A stretch of DNA of 64,000 nt. Origin: Phaeotremella fagi. Lineage: Eukaryota; Basidiomycota; Tremellomycetes; Tremellales; Phaeotremellaceae. Made by a program: the position numbers and the translations under genes. Below, piece after piece: positions 10,254 through 22,254 of the stretch. The notes beneath the pieces are model-generated. The model was not told the origin of the DNA, did not search any database, and saw only the letters and a list, made by a program, of their open reading frames with translations. Positions within the stretch are counted from its first letter, which is position 1, and every line of letters starts with the position of its first letter. Where the stretch lies: positions 1,054,001-1,118,000 of the forward strand of contig BCHU01000005.1 in NCBI GenBank assembly GCA_001599715.1, read 5' to 3'.

Positions 10254-11388
10254 ATGTTCGCCTTAATCCCAATCCTAATTTCTCTCGGCGTACAAGTCTC
10301 AACAGTAACCGCCACCCCCGTCCCGCTCTCCCCAGTAACGAATTTCAATCCAGTCTCCCAATGGGATCAAGGATCCAACAAGGAATTCAAAGTCTGGGGT
10401 GATGGATGTAACACCACCCAATTAGAACTCATTGGTAAAGGTCTAGCCCAAACTGAAATTCTGGTTGGTCATGCTCGTGATCATTTACGTCGTTTCGGTA
10501 ATGATACAACGTAAGTCTTGGTTTCGGGGTTTGTGGATGTTACTGACTATGAGGGATAGTTTCCAAAGATGGTTCGGGAAGGGCAGTAACCCCAACACTT
10601 TACAGGGACTTTATGATCGTATTATCGACGGTGATAAAGGAAACGTTTCTTTCACGTGTAACGATATCGATAAGTAAGTCTTCATCTTTGTGCTTGGGCT
10701 CAAAATTGACCAAAGATGTCAGCACATGTAACGGAGCTTACGGTATCATTCCAGGATACTTCAGTTCTTCAACACCAGAGTAAGTGCTAACCCACTGACT
10801 TGACAAAAGACCTTTACTGAAAATTGTCATAGACTTACCGTAGTATGTCCAACTTATTTCCTTTCAAAGGCGCCACTCGACGAACTCTGCACTAGAGGAC
10901 GTACGATCGCAAGTCAAGGATCTGAATGTAAGTCCCAATTCCAAGTCCAAACGCATTTAAAATTAGTCGCACAGAAGACTGATGATCTTGAACATCATAG
11001 CCACTGACGGTTCATGGTTCCTCCATCGTCTTCTTCATTTACCAATAACCTCCGGTGGTGGTCTCTCAGACGTAGTTGACACAGCTGCAGAAGCCGTTGA
11101 ATTAGCTCATGGAGTTAATGTGAGTAACCTCTTTACACTTTCAACTGATATCCGAACAAACAGGCAACAAAGGCTATTACCAGTATCCACACGATTCAAT
11201 ATTACGCTCTAGACGTTTATGCGAACGACATCTTGCTCCCTGGAACTGGATGTCTTGGTGATGTGAGTGTTGGTCTTTACTCGGTTTCTACAGTAATACT
11301 GATCATACGCCAGACTTCGGTTGAAGCAGCTGCTTCTGAACGCAGAAAGAGAGAGCTTGGTCTTACCAAACGATCAATTACTTATTAA
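10254..11388 (+). CDS. ZPS1: secreted HRXXH-family protein (Pra1/Zps1/Aspf2-like)
   Basis: Seven exons (10254-10510, 10560-10673, 10723-10779, 10833-10927, 11001-11119, 11164-11262, 11314-11388) encode 271 residues. There is a signal peptide at residues 1-20. Family landmarks are CNTTQLELIGKGL, HARDHLRRFG, FTCNDIDKTCNGAYG, the WFLHRLLHLP motif and IQYYALDVYANDILLPGTGC. Fungal HRXXH proteins resemble deuterolysin-type peptidases, but the catalytic Glu of HEXXH is Arg. Pra1 and Zps1 are zinc-regulated secreted zinc binders. The His-rich C-terminal tail of Candida Pra1 is absent; this protein ends in a basic RRKRELGLTKR stretch. A zinc-scavenging role is inferred from family; no zinc transporter gene lies beside it. 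Confidence 0.85.
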
Positions 11389-11714
11389 CTCTAAAACTCT
11401 CTGAAAAGGAAAAGAGATGGTTATTAGAAGGAGATGGAAAAGGAAAAGGTAAATTCAATATAATAGATAGCATTTTCCATGCATCCTGTGCGCAATGAGT
11501 CCAGTCTAGACTTTCATGAATGATACAGGAACGAGCACCTGCCTCATTACTGTATCTGAGCTCTACTTCGCATCATAAATCCTGCAAGCTATTTAACATA
11601 ATTGCATAAAACCTCATAAAATCAATGTGACAAGTACCAACGAAAAAACAATCTTCATCGATTCTACGGTATTCCATCGTGGTCGTTCAAAAATTTCGAC
11701 TTGGATTGAGTAAA
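11389..11714. other. convergent intergenic, no feature
   Basis: Shared 3' flank of the HRXXH gene (plus) and VPS1 (minus). Nothing beyond AT-rich 3'-end-like sequence was seen. Confidence 0.5.
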
Positions 11715-14119
11715 TCAGACAGCGGCAACAATGGCTTCAGCGGCGTTCAGTGCTCCAACCATTTTAACGCATTCTCTCCGTCTAACACCAGAGTTAGTAT
11801 GGTATTCACGATTGAAACGACCGAAAACATACCTTGCAACGACATCTGGCGATTCCTTGAGTAGTTCATCTAGTACTTCAGGTTTGTAGAGATTCTCTAA
11901 AAGTTCACGTTGGAGATTTTCTTTTGCGAAATTGACCAAGGTCAATGTGATGGCTTTTGGTACCATGTCGATCATTTCTCGTTTAACAACAGCAAAGTAA
12001 GACATGATAAGGAGTTCTGTCAAGGTCAGTTACCCATGACAACCTATAGAACTCACTGATGACTTCCGTCTCCATGACTTCTCTCTCATTCAGCGAAGCA
12101 ACAGGTTTGATGACTGTTGGAGGGGCATCCATTTTCCCACCAACTCTCTTGACGTTCTTGGCATCTTTAGAGAAGAAACTACCAAAGAAACTTGGTTCTT
12201 CCTTTTTCAAATCTGTGTCCAAATCTTTGCCGTTGTTCAAAGCGTTACCCAATTTCCCTGACTTGGGGTCGACAGGTTTTTCGGCTGGTTTAGCAGCGTT
12301 GAGACGTTCGTTGACGATGGACATTGCTTTGTGACCGCCGATAAAGTCGGGGTGAGTGGTGTTGACGTAACATGCTTGGGCTGCTACCATGTCAGTAACG
12401 AGTTTGTTGGTTGGTGACATGGCTGATTTGAAGAAATTGATAACGACGAGGTTGAATCGCTCTTTGAGTTCAGGATAACGCTTGAAAGATGTCTGCAGTG
12501 TGAGTAGAGCAATGATTATACACTCACAGTCTTGTTAAGCAATTGACCTAGTATTCTGATAAGTTCGTCATAAACCAAGGTACAACATCTGAGAGCTGGT
12601 TCCTCCAAACGGCGAATTTGTTGCTTGACGATAACTTCAAAAGCCATAGTTCCCACGAACAAGGAAGGAGTGGAACCTGACGAATTGTAGAGAATAGTTC
12701 TAATGTCACCGTCCTTGACTTGATCGAACGGATCGATCGACTTCACACCGTTGTTGAAAAGTTCATGGAAAACGAAACTGATACGAGCACCACCTGACAA
12801 TTCGTTGAGTGAGAGGTCGTTGGTGTTACCGTCAATCATCGTACGGAATTCGGCACAGAATTCAGTGATGGTCGAAAGTACCACGCTACCAGGGTTGGTT
12901 TCACCCATAGCTCCACCCAATGACCTCAATTCCAGTTGGTATTTAGCCAATTGCTGACCGATTCTAGCTTTGATGTCGGGAAGAGTGTTTCGGATATGGT
13001 GCATAAGGATGATGTTGAGTTTACGAGCGAGCCAAGGTGTACCACAGTATTGAGCCTTTCCAGCATAACTTGCGTGGTTTTCAAAGAATTTCTTCTCGTT
13101 CTCGAGAGCCGATGCGATAGATTTGGATTGATCGATATCTCTTTGACCACGATTGACAACTGGGACGTAACCTAATCGAAGTGGAATGATTCTACCAGCA
13201 AGAATATCGACAACATCGGTACCCTGATCCATTAAATCGACTTTGGTCAAAACACCGATTGTTCTTGTACCTTCAGGATCAACATCACGAGCCATCTTGA
13301 GACCATCTGAATTGGCCAAATCGGTGTTTGCAGCGGTGACAGCCAGGATGATAGCGTTGGGTTTGGAAATGAATTTAAGCAACATGTCTCTGATTTGTTT
13401 TTCGATATCTCTCGGTTGATCCCCGACTGGGACTTTGGTGAGACCAGGTAAATCGACCAAAGTGAGAGTCAAAACGTGTGGTGAAAAGATTCTCAAATTG
13501 ATTGGGTTGGGTGAGATACCTAGGTGTAAGTGGTGCAAAAACAATGAAACTCACCAGCATTTTTACCAGTCATTTTTTCAGTATCTTTGATGATCTCGTC
13601 ACGGATTTTTGCGAAATCGTGGAATTTCTGACCAGGTAAATGAAGGAATTCTCCCCATTCGTCGGCGTTGTTCTCGTTGACTTGAACTTTGGCCACTCCT
13701 TCCTCGACTTTTTCTGCTCCATTCGGTTTGCTCGTCGCAGGACGATGAATGAGTTGGAGAATCTGACCAGATTAGTCATGGTTGTGTCTTGAAATGAGCT
13801 TACAAGAGGACGACGCGTAACGATACCAGTTCCACGAGGAAGGAAATCTCGTCCAACAAGATTCTGTCATGTCAGTAATGGAACAGTATGGAATCTTACC
13901 TCTAGGACTGAAGATTTTCCACTACTTTGAGATCCGATAACTGCGATTTGAGGTAAATCCTAAATTGCAGTGTGAGCCATCGCCACCGTTAACTGGTAAG
14001 ACTTACGATGTTGTTACTGACACCGATGGAGGCAAAGACATCTTGGAGCTGAACGAGTTAGTGGAGGTCTGGAGTTTTGAGCTTACTTTGTTGACAAGAC
14101 TGATAAGTTGTTGATCCAT
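11715..14119 (-). CDS. VPS1: dynamin-like GTPase Vps1
   Basis: Nine exons (14087-14119, 14007-14048, 13900-13959, 13804-13863, 13555-13762, 12528-13519, 12057-12492, 11833-12016, 11715-11781) give 693 residues, close to yeast Vps1. The start is [11 protein letters not shown]. GTPase motifs are GSQSSGKSS (G1), RRP-containing switch [17 protein letters not shown] (G3) and [12 protein letters not shown] (G4). The C-terminal GED contains [15 protein letters not shown] and ends [19 protein letters not shown]. There is no PH or proline-rich domain, as expected for Vps1. It drives scission at endosomes/vacuole and peroxisome division. The intron at 11782-11832 carries a textbook TACTAAC branch site. 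Confidence 0.95.
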
Positions 14120-14558
14120 GTTGATCTGATTCTGTCTAGGTAGTTAGACTGAGATGGGGATTAGTGAATGAAGTAAAATGAAGATGTGAATTGGTTAATC
14201 CTTTCTTTCTTCCCCAAATGACGCACGCGACGATGCCGTGCGGTGTAGAGGATGCAGGGATTTGCGAGTACTCACTGTTGTAGACTGTTGAAGATGATCT
14301 AATCTATTTGATAATGAATCTATTTGGATAGGATGTGGTAGATATGTGGGTATAGATGTAAGATGTATGAAGGATGATAAGAATACGAGTGCAGTATGAG
14401 TTACTTGACTGCCAGTTAACGTTCAATTGACACGACCTCGGTGGCGGGGTAGCAACGATTTACTTTTATTACCCAAAGTAGTAATTTCTAGGGTATCATA
14501 CGAAGTACTACTTACTCTACTCTTCTCGCCTTGTTATATCCTCCTTATCACTCTCACC
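14120..14558. promoter_or_regulatory. divergent promoter, VPS1 (minus) and 14559 gene (plus)
   Basis: 439 bp between two start codons read in opposite directions. No conserved element recognised. The frame open at 14427 uses a TTG start and is not the real start of the plus gene. Confidence 0.5.
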
Positions 14559-15646
14559 ATGCCTTATATCTCAACTGAAGCTCTAGTAGGAGCAGCTCTC
14601 GTAGTAGTCTTAGCCTTTGCTTATCAATACGCACCAAAATCCTCCGATTCAGCTTCATCCAGCAATAAATCGAAAAAGAAGAACAAGAAGCGTACCAAAG
14701 TCGATGCTGAGGTCGACGATCTACCTAAACCTGCAGAAAAGAAAGAGAAGGAAAAGAAGGGGAAGAAGAAGAATAACAATGTAGAAACGAAACTTGTACC
14801 TGTTCAGAAACCAGAGTCAGAGGATGAAGAGGACAGGGCGGAAACACCTAAATCATTCGCTTCTGCAGCGAAATCACCGAAACCAAAGACGTTAGCTGAG
14901 AAGATTGCACCTCAACCACGAAAAACGAAAGTAGACGAGTGAGTGTCCTGATCCTCAACAACGCTGCCCAGCTGACATGTCAAAGTATGCTTGCTCCAGA
15001 AGATCGTCCACCGACACATGCCAGAGTAATGAAGATAGTACCAGAAAAATCTACAGCAAAGACTATCGTTCCCCCCATACCCACATCTACATCTTCAACA
15101 GAGAAGATTTCAAAGTTTGAAGATGACTACGCCGAAAGCTCAGATGGTGAACTCTCAGGGGATCTCGCTGGGACCATATCAAATTCTGGGACTGGAACTG
15201 GAATAGAGGAAGATGATGGCTGGGACGTAGTTCCATTGAAAAAGAAGAGTAAGCCACGACCGAGGAATCAACTGACGATCCAATAGAACCCATTTCACTG
15301 TCTACCTCATCCACACCCGCCGCTATTGCAGCTCAATCAACAGCGTTACCTTTAGGTGTATCGACTAAACTTCAACGTAAGAATCAAGCCAAGAGTGCTG
15401 CCAAAAAGGCCAGTAAAGAAGCAGAGGAGGCAGATAGATTAAGACGTCTAGCTCAACATCGAAAAGATCTTGAAAGGTGAATTTGGACGTTTCCCCGCTC
15501 AGTTTCTCACTGACTGACTTCCTTGTAGGGAAAAAATCAATGAATTATACAAAAACAATCAGAAATCTGGACAAGGCAAAGGGAAAGTCTTGAGTGGTGG
15601 TTCTAAAGCTACGGTTACTGCTAATGGGAAATTGGTTTGGGATTGA
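14559..15646 (+). CDS. N-terminally membrane-anchored Lys-rich protein, unknown function
   Basis: Four exons (14559-14938, 14986-15248, 15287-15476, 15529-15646), 316 residues. A hydrophobic helix at about residues 8-24 (LVGAALVVVLAFAYQYA) is followed by a Lys-rich cytosolic-type region (SKKKNKKRTK, EKKEKEKKGKKKNNN). Next come an acidic segment with DDGWDVVPLKKK, a predicted coiled coil (AKKASKEAEEADRLRRLAQH) and a short conserved-looking tail GSKATVTANGKLVWD. The layout suggests an ER-membrane protein with a basic, possibly ribosome- or RNA-facing domain, but I do not recognise the family. The in-frame TAG at 15284-15286 is removed with the third intron. Confidence 0.7.
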
Positions 15647-16004
15647 GAGGGATTAGATACCCTTGGATTTTGGATCGTGTAGCATTAATATAACTAGCAT
15701 TGTGGATATCTGGTGAAAGTAAATGCATGTCTTAGGTATGTGTAAAGCTTTGGAAGTTTTCAGACACGTAACTTGCAGAGCTAAAAGAGACAAGTGGATT
15801 CGATCCCTCAGATTGTCGGATGCTCAGCTTGGACCGTCGTTCCAACCACTTGAGGAAGTTCAATCAATGAGTCGAAATGATTACCATAGCTTTCGTACAC
15901 CAAAATTTCAATCTTGCCATACTGAGACTTGGTAATCCTCTCATTTTGGTTTCTGTAAAGAAGCTAAAAATATGTCGTTGGACGCTTGAACTATTCCTAA
16001 GAAT

Positions 16005-16180
16005 AGAAAGTGTATTACCGCAATTCTCCGTGTGATTTTTTAGATTGGTGTAGTCTTTTGATGCCCCCTAGAAAGTCTAATGCCGCAATTCTCCGTGTGA
16101 TCAGGCTCCATCGGGGATTTGAACCAGTTCAACTAGACGATGAAGTCCACAACACGGAGAATTGCGGTATTAGACTTTCT
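16005..16180. repeat. direct/inverted repeat element (three 29-31 bp copies)
   Basis: Copies at 16005-16035 and 16070-16100 are direct. 16152-16180 is the inverted copy, nearly perfectly complementary to both. All share CCGCAATTCTCCGTGT flanked by AGAAAGT(C/G)TA. The inverted pair would fold as a long hairpin around a 50-nt loop. Confidence 0.8.
16106..16145 (-). other. tRNA-derived fragment inside the inverted repeat
   Basis: Read on the minus strand, 8-nt ends CTTCATCG and CGATGGAG pair, leaving a TCTAGTTG D-arm-like start joined to a GGTTCAAATCCC T-loop-like end. The anticodon arm and most of the D- and T-stems are missing. It looks like a tRNA with its middle deleted. It cannot be a working tRNA. 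Confidence 0.4.
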
Positions 16181-16314
16181 GCTTGGAGTCTTAAACAACC
16201 CCTCTACTTAAAGGGAATAACTATACGATCAATTACCAGTCTCTAGTCTCTACTACCGTACTACTACTACTGCTACTACTATTACCACCACCAAAGATCA
16301 GCCTCAATATCAAC

Positions 16315-18340
16315 ATGTCAAGTCGTCGTCCAGCAGATGGTCCACCGGCAGGTCAGCCAGATGCTCAAAGGCAGAAAACGTAAGTGCTTCCTCTCAAACC
16401 ATTAATCTTTGTTAATGACTTCTCAATTTCACAGCGACGGTGCTAAACCTGCTTTTGATATCGCTGTAAGTTATCATTTTTCCTCTGATCATCATTCAAA
16501 ACGTCCACTGACTTGACTGTTCATCACAATTAGTCCATTCGAGCTCAACTAGCTGCCAAAAAAGCTCAAGTTGAAGCTGATTTAGCGGCAAGAACATCAG
16601 GTTCAAACTCCCCAGCACCAAACAAATCTTCACCAGTTCCCACGAAACCTACTTCATCTCGTTCATCAGGACCAGGACCAGCAGGACCATCATCTCTTCC
16701 ACCCACACCAGCTATGGACGCTTCAATCGCTGCCAGATTGGCAGCTGCCAAACAACGTATCGAGGCATTGAAAACCAGAACGGCAAATCCCTATCTATCA
16801 GGATCAGGAGCTTTATCGCAACCAGAACCTAAACCCGCGGCTATTCAATCCGTCAGTTCAGTAGCCTTACATCCTCTCTTAATGGGTGAAAGCAACAACC
16901 AGGTTCAAGGTGAAAAGAATGAAAAGAAAGCGATGAGGGATAGATATAAAACAATGGCACCTAAATTCACATCCGTCAGGGCTAATCAATCAACGGCCGC
17001 TCCTGTCTCTGTAGCTCCAATCGCTGTACCCATCCTTAACCCTTATTCAGCTGGTTTAGTGAATCAAAATTCGGGTCAATCATTTGAAGAAGATCAACAA
17101 CTTAAGAGTAGAAAATCTCGTAAACTTCAATTTGCCGCTCAAGGGAAATTCGTTAAACAAGGTGACGCTCTACGTAACGAAGCGAAAATGGATGCTTTAC
17201 GTGCACGTATCGCGGAAGCTTCAAAGAAGGCTGGTTTAGATTCTGAATTCGAGGTACTTGAAAGATCACTCAAACGACAAGCACCTCCTGAAATTGAATG
17301 GTGGGATAAAGCTTTAGTTCCTGATGGTAATTATGAAGATTTGGAGAAAGCGTTTGAATGGAATGAAACGTCTCAAGATTCTCTGGTCACACATCTTATT
17401 CAACATCCTATTCAGTTACCTGCACCTGGCGATAAACGTCAACCGGAGAGAGGTCTGATGTTGACCAAGAAAGAACAAAAGAAGATGAGGAGACAAAGAC
17501 GTCAAGCTGAGTTAGAGGATAAGAGAGACAGACAAAAGATGGGGTTGTTGCCACCTGATCCACCAAAGGGTGAGTTATATTTGTGTAACAACAGGATATC
17601 TACTCATAGACTACCAGTTCGATTGGCCAATTTGATGAAAGTTCTTACATCAGACGCTGTACAGGATCCAACAAAGGTTGAAGCTAAAGTCCGAAGGGAA
17701 GTCGCCAATCGAGCTCTTAAACATGTTCGCGATAACGAGGAAAGAAAGGTTGCTCCTGAGGTTAGAAAAGATAGAGAATATCAGAACATGAAGAAGAGAG
17801 AGCAAAAGGGTATTTATGGTGCATGTTTCAAGTGAGTTTAAACTCTTGTTATTGAGTCTTGAGTCTTGTCTCACCCTTTATAGAATCAAATATCTTACCA
17901 ACGGACGACATCGATTCAAAGTACGTGAAACAGCCAAACACGACCTTCTTAGTGGTGTATGCATCTTCCATCCAACATTCGCCTTGATTTTAGTAGAAGG
18001 ATCAGATAAAGGTATTAAACATTATAAAAGACTTTTATTGGGTCGTATAGATTGGACGGAAGAGGCTAGGCCGTTAGGTGAAGATGATGAAGGTGATGAC
18101 GATGAGGACAAAGAAGGCGACGGGAAGGAAAAAACGAAAGAACTTCAAGCTAGACCGGAGAGTATGGAGGATAACAAATGTGAAATGATTTGGGAGGGTG
18201 AAGTACCTGAAAGAGCTTTTAGAATGTTCAGAGCTAGACACGCGGAAAGTGACACCCAAGGTAAGGAGTGGCTGACTCCCAAGTACGAAGGGATGTGGGA
18301 TTTGGCGAAAAAGTGGATCTGGGATGGAGAGGATATTTAG
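16315..18340 (+). CDS. PRP3: U4/U6 small nuclear ribonucleoprotein Prp3
   Basis: Four exons (16315-16379, 16435-16465, 16534-17831, 17884-18340), 616 residues. Prp3 binds the U4/U6 duplex in the tri-snRNP. Family landmarks are MAPKFTSVRANQ, NPYSAGLVNQ (typical NPY segment), KSRKLQFAAQGKFVKQGD, PPEIEWWDKALV, MLTKKEQKKMRRQRR, PEVRKDREYQNMKKREQKGI and the DUF1115-type C-terminal domain beginning KIKYLTNGRHRFKV and containing GKGIKHYKRLLLGRIDW-like residues. An acidic insert (GEDDEGDDDEDKEGDG) lies in the C-terminal domain. The 31-nt second exon was placed by frame and splice sites. Confidence 0.93.
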
Positions 18341-18466
18341 TTTGGTTGAAGGGTTGCGTCTGAATGTATGCAAATAGTGCACAAGTAGTAATAATTGCAT
18401 ACTTCCAACCGACCCACCAAACAAACACGAAACGTATATATTGTACAAATAACTAACCAATCCTTT

Positions 18467-20951
18467 TTAATGGTGAGGTTGAGCATAACCCAAAAGTAAT
18501 TCTTCAAATTCACCGACATCAGGAATTACACCGTTCAAACTCGAGACATAAGAACCAATCTTTTCAGCTAAATTCTTTGGGGCGAAACCGAAATGTTCAT
18601 AAATCTGAGGACCAGGTGCACTAAGGCCGAAAGTTGACATGTGACAACCTGCATGAGCGTATTTCGCCCAACCGAAAGATTCCCAAGCTTCTATCGCTAT
18701 AACCAAAGAAGTTTTAGTTGGAAGTATCGATTGTCGATATGCTTTTGGTTGGCTATCGAAATGTTTTTGAGAAGGTAGAGAAACTACTTTGACTTTGAGG
18801 TTGGATAGGAGTTTAGCTACTTCGATCGTTCTGGATACTTCGGATCCGGTTGAGACTAGTGTTAAATCTGGATTTTGGATGTCTTCACCATGGATCACGT
18901 AGCCACCTAGAGAGACTTTTGAACGATCTGAGCCAGGGAGTAATGGAACTGTTTGTCTTGAGAGGGCGAATAATGATGGATGGTTTTCATCTTTAAGTGC
19001 AAGCGTCCATGCACCAGCTACCTCTTCTGCATCAGCTGGTCTGATGAAATTGATGTTTGGTAAAGCTCTGTAGAAAGATGATAGAGCTATAGGTTGATGT
19101 GTAGGTCCATCTTCTCCGATACCGATAGAATCATGAGTGGCGATACCGATGAAACGGAGGTTCTGTAATGCACTCATACGAGCTGCTGGAGCTGCATAAA
19201 TCCAGAACATGAAGAAAGTTGACATGATCCTGTTTTCGTTTGTTAGTCAAATTGGAACTTCTACTCAGAGATGTTGACTTACGGGATGAACGCGCCCTTT
19301 TGATAAGCAGCCAAACCATTTCCAATGGCAACCATGGCGAATTCTCTGATACCATAACGGAATTGTCTTCCAGTGTAATCACCAAGACCACTAGCGGGCT
19401 GTGGGTAGTTAGCATTTGACCCAACATGAAAACCACTGAACTTACATTTTGGAATTCAGTTTGACCCTTGAAATCAACAAAAGTCGATTCCATAAGATCA
19501 GCACTTCCAGCGGTAAAAGTCTTATCATTAGGTACCAAAGCCTGTAACATCAAACCACTAGCTTTTCTAGTAGCAATAGCGGAAGTTGGTAAATCCTTCT
19601 TTGACGGTAAACGTTCTTCCCAACCATCAGCCAATTTACCCTCACGTCTACGTTGAAGTTCAGCAGCTTCCGTTGGATATTTTTTAGTGTATTCAGCGAG
19701 TAGATCGTTCCAATCTGATTCAAGTTTGGCTCCCTTTGGTTTACATTCTGTGAAGTAATCGTAGACTTTGGGTGGGATGACGAATTTCGAATCTGGTGAG
19801 AAACCTAATTGAGTTTTTACGTAGGCGACATCGTCGTCACCTAGGGCTGCACCGTGTACTGGACCTGTGTTTTGATTGGCTGAACCGAAACCGATGATAG
19901 TTCTTATGTTGACCAGTACTGGTTTGCCTTTGATTGTTTTGGCTTCGTCAAGAGCGACTAGAATGGCAGCGAGCTAATGAGTTGGAGTTAGTATTGTCGA
20001 CGCTGTCGTCTCATCTGCCACACTTACATCGTTGGAACCATCTTCAACATCGATAATGTGCCAGCCTTGGGCAGCGAGTTTGGCGTTTGTATCATCAGTG
20101 AAACAGTTATCGATAGTACCATCAACGGTAATTCTGTTGTTATCATAGATAAGAATTAAATTGTCCAGACCCCAATGACCAGCTAAAGAGATGGCTTCTT
20201 GACCAACACCTTCTTGTAAACAACCGTCACCTGTGAAACACCAGATTTTCCCATCGACAATTGGGAAACCCTCTTTGTTGTATTGAGCAGCTAGTTGTTT
20301 ACCTGCAACCGCCATACCAACTGCATTTGCGATACCTTGGCCGAGAGGTCCGGTCGTCACTTCACAACCTGGATACTCGATTTCTGGATGTCCAGCTGCC
20401 ATTGATCCATCGACTCTTGGTGCGTGATAGTCTCTGATGACATCTGTCGTCCAGGCTTCGTAACCTGTGAAATGGAGGTAGAGATATTGAAGTAAACAAG
20501 CGTGTCCTGCTGAAAGAACGAATCCTGTGGCAGATCAAGTCAACAAGAGGTCGGAAATTGAAGTTGTGCACTTACTATCACGAGCGAACCAATCGGGATT
20601 AGCAGGATTGAACCTCATCTGATATCTCCACAAAGCTAAACCGATTGCAGCTGCTCCCATGACAGTACCAGGATGTCCACCTTTGTACTATGGCCCAAGT
20701 CAGTCAACGCCAGTGAGATGAATTATGCAACTGACCTGTTGACAAAGATCGGCAGCGTAACATCTTATAGTGTTCAGCACTAATCGTTCATCCCCGGGCT
20801 AAACGACATTCAGTTCACATTTCAGGTGAATCGTAGAAGGAGAACCAAGAACACCACTCACAGAAGCGACTTTACTAGTAACGTTCGCGTCCTTCTTCAA
20901 ACCTTCAGAATGACCAGGTGCCAAGTCAGCAGCAGCAACAGATGGAGCCAT
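18467..20951 (-). CDS. TKL1: transketolase
   Basis: Seven exons (20862-20951, 20736-20798, 20576-20687, 20028-20524, 19446-19973, 19283-19398, 18467-19229), 722 residues. Thiamine-diphosphate enzyme of the non-oxidative pentose phosphate pathway, moving two-carbon units between ketose and aldose phosphates in the cytosol. Visible are GGHPGTVMGAAAIG, FVLSAGHACLLQY, GPLGQGIANAVGMA, the TPP motif GDGCLQEG ending in DNN, IRTIIGFGSANQNTGPVHGAALG, and the C-terminal THDSIGIGEDGPTHQPIA. It converges on PRP3 with 126 bp between the stops. The donor of intron 2 (GTCAGT at 20730-20735) is slightly unusual. Confidence 0.95.
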
Positions 20952-22254
20952 GATGTGTGATAAAAAATGAGTTAGAGTCGAAAAGAAGAAAAACAAGTAT
21001 ACCAATCTAAAGAAAGTATCTCTTGTCTAAGAAAATACCATCTTTGTGCTCGAACCGTTTTATATCATGCCTTAAACACCATTGAAAAATATAGAGCCGG
21101 ATCCACCTGTGACTTTTGGTAGTGGATTCACCGGCAACACAGTTGCCGTAGAGAAACCCCGGAATCATGTTGTTGCTTACGTGTATTTGTCGGTCCTATA
21201 AGTTGGTAATTGGGGGGAGGCTAGTCTTTTCTTTAGTGACTAGAGAAGAAATGACTCCACGACGTCCCAGCGGGGCAAACAAACCAAAACAAATCAGCGA
21301 GCTGATCTTCTGCAAAGGAGGGAAATGATAAAGTTAAAACTTATGCCGATATTTCACCCCGGTTTGTTTCTTGGCGATCGGAGAATTCGACTGAGACGAA
21401 CACCACCATCTAATTTCTATACTTGTGTTTTAACATTTGTCCTAGTAACTACATCAGAATTAACATTCTGTGATGATCAGAACGTCGAGGTATGAGAAAT
21501 TTCATGTGCAGTAAATTGAATAGACCCTCTCGGTATTTCGTTCACCGACTTGGCCAAGTTCTGTGGCAAGCTTACCCAGACTAAAGCGTTCTTTCACATG
21601 TCAAATGCCTGCGCGATAGTCAATCACAAAGTAATTTATTGCAGAAACGATTCCTTGCAGTACCACGGTCATTATAGAAGCTGAACAATTTGATCATCCT
21701 GCAGCGTCAAACACTCCGCCACGTGATACTGCTCTCCGGCTCATAGCTTCCTACAAGCACTTTGAACGAGGTATTCTGTGTACACTCAATGATATGGGTT
21801 CAAGTCACGAAATTCTTAAGACCAGACGCTATTTCATTTCATAGAAATTTGAGTCCTTCAGAATTTAGCGTTGATGGAAGATTCAGTTTGTGATCGTCAC
21901 TCACGACCACGAATATCTTTTTCTGGGTTGTATGAGATTTGTGCATAGATGAATATCACCCGAAGGGTTTTGTACATATTCATATAGATAGCTGAGAGAT
22001 TTTTGTATATACATACATAGATATCGCTGATAAGAGTTGTACATAGACAAACCTTGATTTTTAAAGATGTCATAGTGTTACCCCGTGGGGATGGGAGCAA
22101 TTTGAACCATCGAGTTAGAAATCCAGTCAACTTCTAATTGGAATCTAATTGGAATCAACGACAACGACGACAACAACAACAACAATAACAATAACGAAGA
22201 CGGTGAAAGTAGTAGCCTTAAAGGTATTCAGATTCACAGTTGGATATCATCACA
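20952..22254. promoter_or_regulatory. divergent intergenic, TKL1 (minus) and RAD3 (plus)
   Basis: 1.3 kb without a supported gene. Contains an inverted repeat at 21132-21148 upstream of TKL1 and an ACAACAACA-type simple repeat at about 22157-22196 in the RAD3 leader side. Confidence 0.5.
21132..21148. promoter_or_regulatory. inverted repeat CGGCAAC-ACA-GTTGCCG
   Basis: Perfect 7-bp arms around 3 bp, about 180 bp upstream of the transketolase ATG. Possible binding site of a dimeric regulator; only the symmetry is observed. Confidence 0.3.

Larger units (their letters stand above)
15647..16314. other. intergenic with repeat element, upstream of PRP3
   Basis: 668 bp. Holds three copies of a 29-31 bp sequence (two direct, one inverted) and a tRNA-like minihelix between the inverted pair; CTA/ACC triplet-rich leader before the PRP3 ATG. 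No protein gene. Confidence 0.5.

Noticed and set aside
16106..16145. Functional tRNA gene in the repeat element
   Set aside because: No anticodon arm, and the T-stem does not pair. Listed only as a tRNA-derived fragment.
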